A stretch of 64,000 nucleotides of DNA from Haliotis asinina (Eukaryota; Mollusca; Gastropoda; Lepetellida; Haliotidae): positions 16,573,001 to 16,637,000 of the forward strand of contig NC_090295.1 in assembly GCF_037392515.1 (NCBI RefSeq), read 5' to 3'. The first letter of the stretch is position 1. Every line of letters starts with the position of its first letter. The notes beneath the pieces are model-generated. The model searched no databases, was not told where the DNA came from, and was given only the letters and a program-made list of their open reading frames with translations. The translations under genes were made by a program, and so were the position numbers. Below, one piece after another: positions 23,601-35,195 of the stretch.

Positions 23601-26600
23601 TCAAGAAAAGGTAAAAATAAATTCGGCTCGATAACGACAAGTGGAGCACACGTCACTGGCGACAAACGGCTAACTAATCACAGTGCCCGCAAACATATGA
23701 TTCACAAGTTGCTAGACAATAACGTAGCTTCAACGCAAATCGTGCAAGTGTCTGGACATAAGATTGTACAGAGTGTGAACAAGTATTCACGCCTTTCTGA
23801 TACACAACACTGGGAAGTGGGAAATCTGTTGTCTTCGACCGGAAATAAGCCTGCCATGTTTCCATGCTCGCGTCGCGCGTCTTCAATCGTTCCATCATCG
23901 GCAGTTTGTCGGAAATAAATCTAACATCCCAATGCATTTCGTACACAAACACAAGCAAAGCCTTGTCTAGTGATGTTGTTCACACTATCTTCGGAGGCCC
24001 AATAAACGGGGGAAAATTCCACAACATTTAACAACCGAGCCGTTACAACCCGTCGCCGTGTTGCTCGCTCTCCTCTCATTGACTCTTCTGACGACGGAAA
24101 ACTTTACCATTAACAATGTTTCCACTTAAACAGTTCTTACAGTTACTTAAGTTGATAAAGATTACAATTCAAAATGTGTTTGTATTTTTTATCTTCGTGC
24201 GAGAGTAGCTTGTCAATATGTCGCGCTCTTTTCTTAGTAGCATTACACAAGGAGTTTACGTCCATAGTGCCGTATCACTGTATTCTTACGCGACCTTGAC
24301 CTATACGTCAAGCGACAACAGCTGATTTCGTTTTACATGGAGTTGTTTAGATATAAAAAGTTAGACACAAATGGATAATAAAGAAATTAACACACTAGCT
24401 CTCGCGCGGGAAATATGCATTTTTTCTGACACTGGTTTCGTATAAACAATATGACACACTCGCTCGTGTATCAGTCTCTCTTTATTCACTAGCGTACATG
24501 GAAACAATTAAATAAACTACCTCACTGTTCAAATGCATTAACACCCTGTGACGATCAATGATATAATCGGTCGAATAGTCAGGCTTAGTTGATTCAGTCC
24601 ATTGTATTCCATTGCGTGTCATGCTCATGTCTCCAGGATAAACGTTACGATCAATCTCCACTATACCCTTGATGCATCTACGGCTCAGCCCGATAATTTT
24701 ATCACCTTCCTTTGCAGGCTCCACACTTTCACAGTAACCAATCAGTAACCTTTATATCTGTTAACTGACTTTTTATCCAATGAGGTGTCAACGCTGGGAA
24801 GTTGAGCGTACCAATCACATGCTCGCTTCTTCAATTATCTAAACGAACTTGGCAACACCTATCATGCAGAGTTACTCTGAAAACCTGTCCGTATGGACGA
24901 TTTCCAAAAATCTGAGTCGCACTGCGAACAAAATTTGGATATATTCTGGTCCAGACTCCGTTGTGCCGTGTTAAACAACAAAACAACCAACCAACTCTTC
25001 GTATATCATTTGTAATTGAGGGGCGGTGGGGTAGCCTTAAAGATAAAGCGTTAAAGACCCGGGTTCGATTCCCCACATTACTACAATCACTCCAGAGCTC
25101 CAGATAACTTTTCAAGCTATTGGGTATTTACTCCCATGTCTGTTTATGTGTGCGTAATTGCTTGTTCGAGGAGTTACTAGCATTTTGTATACTCCCACTA
25201 ATTTAAAGAATTTGAGTACTTTTACACAGTAAGAGTTTCTTATCCTTATTGGGTAAATAACTCTCCTACATATATAAATATAAATGCTTCTCAGTTGACT
25301 AAAAGTTGTTATTAATTGTTATATTGCAAAATAGTTTTCAGTCATTTTCAAATACTCAACATGGAAGTCATGTTACTATTACAGTAAACTCCGGACAGAG
25401 GCTACAGCTATAACAGTATATAGTTTATATAGGCATCGCCTACCATTTGCTAATGCTGTTATAGAGTTTGGGCGCCATGACGAATCATACGCAAACTTGT
25501 CAGTTAATTGAGTAAAGTACGCAGGTATTATAGACCTATCGGATTTTAAGTGATTCTTAGTGCGTTTTTCGTACTTCCAGATTTGTAATTAATTGAGTAA
25601 ATATGACTTTTATTTAGCAAAATGCGGCAAGTACGCGCCTTATCTGGAGCTCTGTTACAATGTATGAAGCCCTTTTTTTGGTGTCCCTCCGAAAAACACT
25701 AAAACCTCATACATTCATTCAATTTACACCGCGTTGATATTATTTCAGTTTTGTCGCGGGGTGTGAATAACGGGCAAGAAGTGACTCTAAAATATGGACA
25801 TTTTGAGAAAATATCAATGACACCACTGTTTTATTCGTGCACAAGAAAAAATAATCATTTTGGTTTTCCATTTGATTTAATGACGTGAGTGAGTGAGTTT
25901 AGTTTTACGTCGCACTTAGCAATATTCCAGCTATATGGCGACGGTCTGTAAATAATCGAGTCTGGACCAGACAATCCAGTGATCAACAACATGAGCATTG
26001 ATCTGCGCAATGGGGAACCGATGACATGTGTCAGCCAAGTCAGCTAGTCTGACCACCCGATCCCGTTAGTCGCCTCTTACGACAAGCATAGCCACCTTTT
26101 TATGGCCAGCATGGGTTGCTGAAGGCCTATTCTACCCCGGGACCTTCACGGGTCATTTAATGACAACATTAAGAACCGAGAGAGTTGCCAATGCACCCGT
26201 CTACATTCCCGAATGATAATCCTATTCATGTTTGAACTACATTTTACAGGGCACTTGATGAAAAAAAGCTGTGGGCAGAGTTTAAAGAAAAAGTAGAATT
26301 TGAATTGAACTTTCGATGGAATGAGAATGTCAGAGATGACAAGAATGAAGAGACCATGACTCTTGTTAAAAACATACTTCGCGAGTTCTCAACAAAATAT
26401 ACCAGCAATGCCAAGCTGGATGACATCACAAGCGAGGATGACATTCAAGCGTTGAAACAGATTCGAATGCAAGACGCGGGACAGTTTCCTGATATTGCCA
26501 TGAAACTGAAAAACCAAATTCTAAAAAAGGATATGGACGAATTGGACCAAGCCTTAACAGAAAAGGCCGACTCCTTCGTCCCAATGGGATCGCACTTCAG

Positions 26601-27051
26601 AATGCTGGCCGGCGGCAAGAGCAGCCCTGATCCTGTACTAAGTATGACAGCACGCAGACTAAATCTCAAACTGGATGAGATTCTGAAGACGGACCTAATT
26701 ACCAAGTACAATGAGACAACTCCAGGGAATTACATCTCGGAGGATGAGAAGAGATTCATGAGAAGACTTCCATCGTCTACCGGCACCAGCCCTATTGTAA
26801 ACCCCGTCCTCCGCCATCTTTACAACGTCAGCATCGACGGCGACGTGGAGGAAATCGAGACCCTGAGACAGAAGTTCCAGGCTGAGGGGAACCGTTTCAG
26901 ACTTCGAGACGGTGATCATAGGCTGTTCAAATACTACATCAGCGCTCCTGAAATCCCATTTAGACTCAAGACCAAGGCTAAAGGATTTCTGGAAATGCTG
27001 GAGAAGGCTGGAATCATCTCAAGACATAGGAAGAGACCGTATCGCTTTTAA
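20625..27051 (+). CDS. Gene B: EXD1/Egalitarian-like DEDDy 3'-5' exonuclease paralogue
   Basis: Five coding exons: 20625-20879, 21385-21465, 22174-22293, 23020-23141, 26250-27051. All introns are GT-AG with the same lengths of exons 1-4 and the same phases as A and C, giving 459 residues. Catalytic residues are complete: D33 and E35 in VAVDCEG, D93 in HACNNDSAAL, Y175 and D179 in DYACADV. Residues 193-459 are the same unrecognised C-terminal domain, ending SRHRKRPYRF, a basic tail. The ATG is the first codon after a TTTTTGTAG acceptor, so a 5' non-coding exon is expected, but I could not locate it for B. B is closer to C than to A: exon 1 differs from C at 15 of 255 bases and from A at 28 by hand count. 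Intron 1 has a 22-bp minisatellite, intron 2 two SINEs, and intron 4 a tyrosine-recombinase fragment and further SINEs. Confidence 0.87.
20895..21262. repeat. 22-bp minisatellite in intron 1 of gene B
   Basis: The unit is close to GATGTTTGACATGAACAATG plus TA, with about 16 diverged copies. The same unit fills intron 1 of gene C (43366-43866) and is absent from intron 1 of gene A. Antisense open frames such as HVKHLHCS are translations of the repeat and not genes. Confidence 0.9.
21474..21612 (+). repeat. tRNA-derived SINE, same site as in gene C
   Basis: Head GCAGAGTAGCTTAGTGGTTA (box A-like), then GACCCGGGTTCTATACC (box B-like) and a GATATTGCTGAAATATC tail. It begins about 9 bp after exon 2 of gene B, at the same place and in the same orientation as the copy after exon 2 of gene C (44299-44455). 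Confidence 0.85.
21625..21880 (+). repeat. Abalone-type SINE-like repeat in intron 2 of gene B
   Basis: Starts AAATCCTGAAGATCAGGG and runs through GGTGGTCAGACTCATTGACT to GCTGGAATATTGCTGAG and a TAAAACTAAACTTACTCACTC tail. The same copy exists in gene C, where a Tc1-type element has cut into it after CAATAACCCATGCTTG. Confidence 0.85.
23146..23280 (+). repeat. SINE remnant after exon 4 of gene B
   Basis: A diverged tRNA-derived SINE: GCGCAGTGGTGACTTAA-like head, then TTTGATTTCCCACATTAAGG, then TGATATTGCTGGAATATTG and a CTCAGTCACTCACTC tail. Gene C has no such insertion at the matching place. Confidence 0.65.
23640..23840 (+). mobile_element. Tyrosine-recombinase C-terminal fragment
   Basis: The plus-strand frame reads KRLTNHSARKHMIHKLLDNN, then TQIVQVSGHKIVQSVNKYS. 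This carries the HxxR (HSAR), GHK and final tyrosine motifs of a tyrosine recombinase, of a different subgroup from the one at 0.6-2.1 kb (GHK and NKYS here; GRW and DGYV there). Only this C-terminal piece is visible, in intron 4 of gene B. It is a broken mobile-element fossil, Crypton-type or DIRS-related. Confidence 0.65.
25020..25690 (+). repeat. tRNA-derived SINE interrupted by a small hAT-like MITE
   Basis: The SINE head (GGGGCGGTGGGGTAGCC, then GACCCGGGTTCGATTCCCC) runs to about 25088 and resumes at about 25656 with TTACAATGTATGAAGCCC and TGGTGTCCCTC. Between them, 25093-25654 is bounded by inverted repeats (CAGAGCTCCAGATAA left, TTATCTGGAGCTCTG right), the CAG-type end of hAT elements. 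TACAAT occurs on both sides, but a clean 8-bp duplication is not visible. The insert has no coding potential. Confidence 0.75.
25885..26154 (-). repeat. Full-length abalone-type SINE-like repeat with 10-bp TSD
   Basis: Flanked by an identical 10-bp target duplication, ATTTAATGAC (25875-25884 and 26155-26164), which fixes the mobile unit at 270 bp. On the minus strand it runs from GACCCGTGAAGGTCCCGG to a tail of AAACTCACTCACTCAC. The variable-site duplication and short tandem tail fit retroposition. It is absent from the matching intron of gene C, so it postdates the B/C split. Confidence 0.85.
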
Positions 27052-27668
27052 TTATCACCAGTTCCTACCAGACACTTGCTTATAAAACGAAAATCATATC
27101 TAATATGTGAAAGAAAATTTCATAATGACCATATAATGTATCATTTTTCGGAGGCACGTCCTGACGTTAAGAGGTCTAATGTACCCTGTGAGTGAACCGA
27201 ACAAGGATTAATTCGACTGGCCATCTAATGATTTGGAATGTTGAAGAACACTATATAAGAAAACACATGTGATAGCCATTTTATTTTGCCTTGCAATGTA
27301 ATTTTCATAAAAATGATAGAATTCAGTAGTTTGATAGGAAAGAAAGTTGTAAGCGGTGTCTGCCCAAACACTACTAAAACATGCTAGGATGTTGTTATAT
27401 TTTTGTTAGTGTAAACTATATATCTTCATGTAAAGGTTATTATCTATTCTATCTATTCTATATTATTCTATCTATTGATTTAGATTCTCTATCGAAAGTG
27501 AAATAGGGTACATTGTAAGTGCCAGCGATAGATTATCACAAACGAGTGTCTACAAGAACTCTATTACTGTTTATTACACTTGCTTTTTCGTTTTGGATTT
27601 ATAGTAAGTAAATTTTTGATGATTGGGATGTTGGAAGATTCTTACTTTGTAAACTTTAGGGAGGCTGA
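27052..27668 (+). other. 3' flank of gene B, shared with gene C
   Basis: From the stop codon to about 27620 this aligns with 50109-50554 plus 53060-53140 after gene C (shared CCAGACACTTGCT, GAATTCAGTAGTTTGATA, GGGTACATTGT, TTTATAGTAAGTA). It probably includes the 3' UTR, but I found no clear AATAAA. A TCTAT microsatellite lies at about 27443-27478. The point matching the Tc1-type insertion after gene C is at about 27541 and is empty here. Confidence 0.6.
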
Positions 27669-30242
27669 TGTTACAGGCCACATTGTGAGATGTAAACATG
27701 AGACGGACGGTCCATTTAATTAGTGTGATACCCGTGCATCACACGTGACACGGTGAGCCGATCAGAGGAGAGTACTGTAAGCGGGGCGTCCGTGCTACAT
27801 GTGTGCATCAGTCTCGTCTTGTCTTCTGTCTTGTCTTCTGTCTTGTCCAGTCGTCGTAAATAAATGTTTTGTGTGCCGGCCGGTGCCTTGATTGGTATCC
27901 CTTACATATGGTGGCAGCGGTAAAGGAAATTGAAGTTGCAACAGATGAAAACCCGACGTGTGAGTGAAAAATTGACTTTGTTCATTATTGTCGTCGCAAT
28001 TTTTGTTGGGTGTTCAACGCGGAGTGAGGCTAACATGTCCGTCCCTGAGGGAGAGAATGCTGCTGGCTCCCAGAATACTGACCAGTCGTGTACTTTCGGA
28101 GGAGGTTTTAAAATGCCAGTTTATGATCCTAAGCAAATGACATTTTCTGCATATATTGACAATATTTATGAACCAAAAGCCTGGGGGTTTGGTTGGAGTT
28201 AAAGACAAAAACTTCATGGACTTTCACGTGCTTTACCACCGGGTCATTGTACTAGCGTGTTTGGTCTCTGCCCCCCTGAATTAAAATCTGACTTTGAAAC
28301 TTTCAAGAAGTATTTGATAAAAGAAATTGACAGGACTGTTGAACGTAAACAAAAATGCAGCAAGTGATTTCCATACTTTGTCACAAAAGGTTTCTGAAAC
28401 CATTGATGAATTTGCGCATCGTTTGGCTTTGAAAGTAGACGAGGCTTATCCTTCATTTGCAAAGTCAAATAAGGAAGAACTATGTGCTCGGCGTTTCTAT
28501 GATGGTCTGTATTCCAAATCTGACAGTCTTGTAGATATGACTCGTCGTTTACAAGATACTGAGTCCCAGAAAAACTTGGATAATACTGCAGTATTGCGTA
28601 TCAAATGTTCATTTTGCAAAAAAACTTGGTCATAAGGAAAAAGATTGTCGTACTAGATTACGCTTAGTCTCTAGTCAGGTGGGTACACATTCTGGTGTTA
28701 TGTCACAGTCCTTTGGGTCACGTGGTGCATCGGGTTCCGGGAGACGTACGCATGATGAGAGGAAGTGTTACCAGTGTGGTATGCGAGGTCACATTGCACG
28801 ATTCTGTCGTAAGAGAGTGAATGTAGTGCGACCATCCAAACTTGTTGAAATTGGTAGGCTATATACGCAAGCAGTCATTGATTCGGGTGCGTGTGTGTCA
28901 TGCATTTGTGTTAGCTCGTTGGAGAAGGCTTTTCCTAGTGGTGTGTCCATACAGGAAACAAAGTCGAAGCTTAAGAGCTTATCTGGCGAGACATTAGATA
29001 CTATCGGTACAGTTGATACGTGTGTCCGTATTGACGGTAGTATCTACGAGTGTATTTTCCATGTGTTGGAAAACAGTACCGAGAATGTTCTACTTGGCTG
29101 GGATTTCCTATCAAAATTTGACAGGGTTACTCTGGTACCTAAACATAATGAAGTCAAACTGGGTAACTTAATCGAGTGTGGTAACAGGGTTGCCAGTGTA
29201 CATTTGACTGAATCTGTTGTTATACCACCAAGGTGTCAGAAAGTGTTGAGGGTGTCTGTTAGTCGGAACCTGGGTGATGGTGAACAGATGATGATTGAAC
29301 GGAATGAGAATTTTGAAACCAAGACAGGGCTGTTTGTAGCCAGGTCTGTTAGCTCGAGGAATCTGTGTGCGTTAGTAATGAATCCAGAACCAGTGAGTAA
29401 GAAGCTGTACAGATGTCAGACTCTTGGGGAGGCTCGAGAGTGTGAGGATTCTGTGTGTTCAAATACTCCCTCAACTTCGAAACAGAGCGAGTTAAGCGAT
29501 CCTAAGTTTAACATAGGGCCCGTGGATGATTTACATCGGGAAAAGTTAATAGCACTGCTCAGAGAATACAAAGATACATTGTTTACAGGTTTAGGACAGG
29601 TGAATGACCATACATTCAAGCTTACACTTAAACCTAATACAGATTTGAGTAAAGTTACACAGCGTCGCAAGCGGTTTGGTCCTCATGTAGATAAGATCGT
29701 TGATGGGCAAACTAAATCAATGGTGGATCAAGGTATAGTGGAACCTGGTACATCAACTATCATTTCACCAATTGTATTGGTTAAGAAGGCTGATAAGAGC
29801 GTAAGATTTTGTTTGGAGCTGAGAATTTTGAATGACCAGTTGCTTGACGAACGTTTTCCTTTAATGACTCCTAATGAGGCACTGATGAGATTTACACATT
29901 CAAAATATTTCAGTGTTCTTGATATGAACTCTGATTATAACCAGATTGTTTTGGATGAAACGTCAAGGCCCTTGACTGCATTTGAGACTTCGTCTGGTGT
30001 CTGGCAATTCTCACGTATGTGTTTTAGCATTCCAACGTACTATGCATCTTGTCCTGAGTGGGTTGTGGAGAGATCATATTTTGGTGTATCTGGACGATGT
30101 GTGTGTCCATTCGTCCACGGCCGATGAACATTTGTCAGTGTTACGTGAGGTGTTTGAGCGAATGAAGTCTGTTGGTTTGACATTAAAACCGTCTAAGTGT
30201 CATTTCTTTATGGATACAATAGAATATCTTGGTTTCCAGGGA
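27669..30242 (+). mobile_element. Ty3/Gypsy LTR retrotransposon fossil, 5' part
   Basis: A candidate 5' LTR spans 27669-27906 (TGTTACAG ... CCCTTACA, with an AATAAA near 27862), followed by a TGGTGGCAGCGG primer-site-like stretch. Then come a gag-like region (about 27.9-28.6 kb), a CCHC knuckle (CYQCGMRGHIARFC, about 28765), a protease motif (VIDSGACVS, about 28876), and reverse transcriptase blocks from about 29770 to 30240 including YLDDV. This order fits Ty3/Gypsy (Metaviridae). It is broken, with several breaks. I see no integrase or 3' LTR, so LTR divergence cannot date it. Confidence 0.8.
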
Positions 30243-30390
30243 TAAATCTACCCCCGCGTCCCGGCAGGACTCATTATTTTTTTACATGTGCGTCCTCAAG
30301 GACGCAAGATTTTGATGGAAACCTAATGATAAATTTTGTGGAGAGGCATTATCGCCGTTATGCACGAAGTGTCCCCGCGAAGTATAGATG

Positions 30391-30838
30391 ACAAAATATT
30401 CGTACTCCTGGAAATTCCGTGTCTAAAAATAATAATTTTCTTCCACACGCGACCGCTGATTTGCGGACAATAAGTAAGCAGCCAATCAGACACAAGCTTG
30501 TATACTACCATGGCTACTGTGCTCTACATCGCTAACATGTGCGTGTGAATTTTCGATTAAATAACAACAGATTTATGAATTGGCAACTTCTTCATTTGGT
30601 GTCAGTTACTTCCATTCTCAAATAGACGTCCGCTAATAACTACACAGTAATTTTAAAACGATCGCTGCTTTCATTCGCATGATATTCTGTTCATTTCCCT
30701 GTTTTCAAAAATAGGTCACACCAAGTGTGTCGGACATACTCCAGGAAAGTTTGTGTTTAAAAATAACAATTTCTTTGAAACGCGATAGCTGATTGGCGGA
30801 ATATAAATAAGCAGCCAATCGGAAGCAAGCTTGCAGGA
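30391..30838. repeat. Two diverged copies of a ~110-bp block upstream of the hAT ORF
   Basis: 30391-30505 and 30729-30838 share ACTCC(T/A)GGAAA, AAAAATAA-AATTTCTT, ACGCGA, GCTGATT-GCGGA and AAGCAGCCAATC-GA. Each carries a CCAAT word and a TATA-like AATAAGTAA/AATATAAATAA, so it may be a duplicated promoter or the 5' end of the hAT relative. The second copy ends just at the hAT reading frame. Confidence 0.6.
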
Positions 30839-32351
30839 AACCTACGTTAAGAACTGTCATGTAGCAGTCGACATGCCACCCAAAAAGCTACAGAAGCTGT
30901 CAAGTTCACAAAAAACATTGACTTCTTTGTTTGGGCAAAGTGAAACGAACAAAGATACAATTCAATCACCCGAATGTTCTGCCCAGGAAGTGGTGGATAC
31001 AGTTACCAAACACAAAAGCAGGAAATTTCAGTCAAGCTGGTTGACTACTCATCGTTCATGGCTTACGTACGACAGGGAAGGGGATTTCATGTTTTGCACA
31101 CTTTGTACTAAGAATGGTAAACGAAATGGCATGACACAAGATGCAAAATGTAGAAATTTCCAAAATACAACTTTGATCAGACACATAAACCACAATGACC
31201 ATAAACTGTCCATTCAAGCTCCCAAACTCAGAGATGATTTGCAAGTTGCAACTTCACACATACATGAGAAGCAGGACAGAGCAGCTGTGGCCCTAATGAA
31301 GTCAGTTCACTGGTTAGCATCAGAAAATATTCCACTGACAAAATTTAAGAGTTTTGTCGAATTTTTACATGAATTCGAAACCAAAGACATTCAAATGCTC
31401 AAGGAGGGTAAAATACATTATGATTCTCCAACTACTGCCACTGATCTCTTAACATCTATGTCTGATGTCATTGAGGATGACTTACAAATTAAAATGGAAA
31501 AGTCCCCATTTGTTACGGCCTTGGCAGACGAGAGTACTGACATCAGCAATCACAAACGCCTTGTCATTTACTGCCAAATAATACTTGAAATGGTGCCGAG
31601 CACTCATTTTGTCACCAACATTGAGTGCACAGATACGACAGGGAAAGGAATTGCAAGGGAAATTCTAGATCAATTGAAGAAACGTGGTATCCCCCCAGAG
31701 AAGATCAGGAGTCTGGGATCAGATGGTGCATCTGCGATGACAGGGAAGTACAATGGTAATTGAATATTTTCAATGACATTCCATGTATACATGTATGAAG
31801 TGAAATATCAGTATAATTAAGAAAACATTTATCACAGATGAGAGTAAATATAACTGAACAAATATTTTGTTTATACTAATTATAATACACATTATCTGAT
31901 CAGGAAATTTTATTAATGATTTTCAATAATTTCATAGTCACAGCATAAACAATTAAAAATATTTAATAGAATAGGTAGTAGCAAAGAGACGTAGACTTGC
32001 TAAATATTTCATGTTTCAAGTTTGAACTGAAAGACATTAATAGTATTCTTCTTTATTAATTTTAGGTGCAGCTGCCATCATAAAACATCTCAGGCTGCAT
32101 CCGGCATTCAGCATTTGAAGGATCATCAGCAAGTTTTGACAGATCTGTTTTATTACTTTCGTGCCAGCAGTAAGCGAGCATCCAGAATACATGAAATTCA
32201 GAAAATACTTGAAGACCCAAAACTGACATATAAAGAGATTCACTCTGTCAGATGGCTGTCTTATTTTGAGGCATTGAGCTGTGTGTATTTAACTCTGGAC
32301 AGTCTGCTTACTTACCTGTCAGAATTTGGCACAACCAGTGCCAACGAATAG
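30831..32351 (+). mobile_element. hAT-type transposase relative (ZNF862-like), truncated
   Basis: Exon 1 (to 31755; the best ATG is at 30873, MPPKKLQ) encodes about 300 residues. A zinc-finger-like segment comes first (FMFCTLCTKNGKRNG with later H-x4-H). Then come TALADESTDIS and LGSDGASAMTGKYNG, the regions with the first two acidic residues of hAT transposases. A GT-AG intron (31756-32065) leads to a second piece with KDHQQVLTDLFYYFRAS and EIHSVRWLSYFEALSC. The reading frame is interrupted after the junction by a deletion and a stop, and the C-terminal dimerisation region is missing. It resembles ZNF862/DUF4371-type proteins. I see no terminal repeats. A domesticated gene is unlikely given the damage. 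Confidence 0.75.
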
Positions 32352-32670
32352 ATTATTTACTTGTTTGTGTACACACCCAAGGTTAGACTTCTGCTCACCT
32401 CATACTCCGGACATGCATACTGTTTCAAGCTCCGCGAACCTATTCACTGCGCATGCGTTTTTGGGCGCAGCGCAGCACAGCTGTTGAAATCAGTTTTCCC
32501 CCAGGCAGGGGGGAATTTAGTGAATCGTTTGAACTCCGATTTCGGGGGCTTTTTATCCATCGCGGTTTTTTTTCAACTTTATAGGTTGACTTGGCATTTT
32601 TGATGATTTATTCCGGTAATTGCATACCGAAAGGTATCACAATCTGTGTTTTACGTTGCATGTGACCTTC
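32351..32670 (+). mobile_element. Right end of a Kolobok-type element
   Basis: Matches the right 300 bp of the two Kolobok copies (ATTTACTTGTTTGTGTACAC, CAAGCTCCGCGAACCTA, GCGCAGCGCAGCACAG, ending ACGTTGCATGTGACCTT). The left part is absent, and it abuts the end of the hAT coding remnant. Confidence 0.8.
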
Positions 32671-33404
32671 AACAGAAACCATTATTATAGACATTTTCAG
32701 GACATGAATGCCTTGATGGGGTTCGATACCAGATGCAGGGTTACAATTTGTTAAGGAGTTATGGCCCTTGTGATGCGTTTCTTGACTTAGTGCATGGCAT
32801 CCACAATAGGAACAGATATTTCGCAACTGTTTTGATATGGAAACCAAAGGCGGCATGCAGTGTACAAACCAGCCACTGGCCTACAAACACATGGCCAATA
32901 AATAAATCAAGACAGTCTCCACTGTCACTGGCTCGACTAGCTAGCGAATTTTCAATGGGTCATTTTGTAAATATATCATTCGATCCGACTTGTTAGGTTA
33001 TTATCATAGACTTTGAAATCATGCAAGATTATGACCTGATAAAAATGTTCATATTAGCAACTTATTGATCAAGACCCGCGCAATGCCGACATGTTTATTC
33101 TCATCTACTTTCGCATTCTTTTGCATAGTTTCTTCGTCCATTTTTCGAGCTGGTGAATTATGTTGTGGGCTGGTATCTTTCAGGCATAGCTATCCTGACT
33201 GGCTCGCAAAATTTGGAAACTATTCCGCGCACTCGTGACCTGTGTTTCAGGACGTGAATATCGTGGTAGAGTTTAAAGAAAAGAACCAGGTTGGACCAGA
33301 ATGCTGTGGCGGGGAGATAGCCACAATAACCGTGTCTTCTTGTTTGTTAGGTATATCCTTCAAATAGTCTTATAATTTTATTTTTTACAGATTAAAAATT
33401 GAAA
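32671..33404. other. No gene seen
   Basis: Unique-looking sequence between the Kolobok end and the LINE. Open frames here are short and show no recognisable protein. Near 33340-33392 lies TTGTTTGTTAGGTATAT and CTTATAATTTTATT, which recur at the far side of the LINE. Confidence 0.4.
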
Positions 33405-35195
33405 TGCAGAGGGTTCGGGTGATCCTGGCACAGTCAGGCTGGTCAAGCTCATCATCAGCTCAGGGCCCTCGCCCCCTCTACACGCAGCCCACACAGCGAA
33501 TGGGACTTCTCCCAGGAAACACTGCCCAGTCGAACCCACCAAGAACTTTTCGGAGAATATGAAGGCTCCCCAACAATGCAGCCTTCTGCATTACCCAGAT
33601 TGTCAGAAGGGCTGTGCTCCCGGTGGAGAACCCGGGCACTCTCCTCATCTGCGCCAAGAGATCAGGAGGTACCAAACCAAGGGCACCGAGAACAATGGGG
33701 AGCCTGACGACAGTGTACTTGGAATGCAAGCGAGACATTTCAAAGGCGAGGTCCGCATATTTATCATGCTTTTCCTGAATCTTGCCAATCACATTGCTGT
33801 CAAAAGGGACAGAAAATTCAATGATATAAATAATTTCATTGGTTTTATCAAAAAGGACAAGATCAGGTTTGTTGGCTGGAATTCGTCTCAGGCTGTATAT
33901 TGGCCTATTCCAGAGAAGTTTGTAGCTGTCATTTTCCAGGACGCCCTGGACATGCTCAGGGTCGTACCATGGATGGACCTCGGAGTCAAAACCACAGGCA
34001 TGGCGGAGACGATAATAAAAGCAGCGAGCCATGCCATCATGTCTTTTAAGATATGCTGTTTGTGCCAAGGAAGGGCATCCACTAACAAGGTGTTGGACAG
34101 TCTCTGTAAATTGATTGCAAAGACGACATTTCATATTGATATTTTCTTTAAGAATCACATTCTGGCGATTGCGAGTGGGAAGTGACTGGTCCTGAGCAGC
34201 AAAAAGGAAGCCCTCAGTTTCACATTTGAGACCAGCCGACTTCATCCAGGCGAAGGAGTCGGTTGGATTGCTGTTCTGTTCCACACACTGCATATACACA
34301 CGATGCAATGGCTTCTCAGACAGCTTCTCCACAAAGGACCGACTCTGGGCAGAGACTTCACCTGGTTTACTCCCATCACTGTACCGTCCAGCAGTACATC
34401 GCCATCAACAAAATCAACTTCAAATTTCAAATTGTGTCCAACAACCTTGGCACGCTTAAAGTAGCTGTGGAATTCCTTGCTTTCATCATGAATCTTGACG
34501 TGCATCACCAGAGGATCATCTGACAAATAAATATGTGCAAAAGTACACAATAAAATTCTGTCATGAAGAGCTTCCACATTAATCAAACCCCGACCTCCCG
34601 AATTGATTGGCATATATAAACGATTAAGAGAGGAGCGAGGGTGGTGTGCTCTGTTATCAGACATGATCCTTCTGGTCAGGCGGTCAAGACTCTGGATGTC
34701 TTGTTTTGTCCAATCAACTACTCCAAAGGAGTAGGAGAGGACTGGCACAGCAAAAGTATTGGTGGCTTTGACTTTGTTTCGAGCATTTAGCTCTGAACTC
34801 CAGATTTTCTTTAAACGAGATTTATACTCGGCCCGAAGTTTATCTTGAATCAGGGCATTCTGGAGCTTGTCTCGAACTTGCATTCCAAGATAGGTGTAGG
34901 CCTTATCTTCCACAAGATGCTCAATAACTCCTCCCCCTTGTAACTTGACCGATCCATCATTAGTTACCTTGCCACGTTTCAGATGAAGAGTATTACATTT
35001 GTCGAGTCCAAATGTCATGCCAATATCATTAGAGAAGGACTCGACAAGGAGAACCTGTTCTTTCAAATTGGTCTCTCCTTTGGCAAGGAGCTCGATGTCA
35101 TCCATATAGAGGAGATGAGTGAGAGGTGTTGGGGATCTGTGCTGAGGAGGTCCGGGATGGTACCCTTCCTCCCCGTTGAGCAGGAAACTCAAAGG
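33405..35195 (-). mobile_element. R2-group-like LINE, 5'-truncated
   Basis: Minus-strand coding from 35192 to 33478. It starts at SFLLNGEEGYHPG and reaches HLLYMDDIELLAKGE, the reverse transcriptase active site, near 35105. Next come thumb-like sequence, a CCHC knuckle (CRLCNQFTETVQHLVSGC, near 34128) and a restriction-enzyme-like endonuclease segment (PDLVLFDKTNEIIYIIEFSV, near 33860). This order (RT, CCHC, REL endonuclease) is typical of the R2/R4/HERO side of the LINEs. The frame changes once near 34240-34330, so it is dead. Upstream RT blocks are missing by 5' truncation. The plus-strand open frame at 33559-34185 is its shadow. Confidence 0.8.

Noticed and set aside
33559-34185. 208-codon plus-strand open frame
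   Set aside because: It lies opposite the LINE coding strand and is explained as its shadow; no motif of its own.
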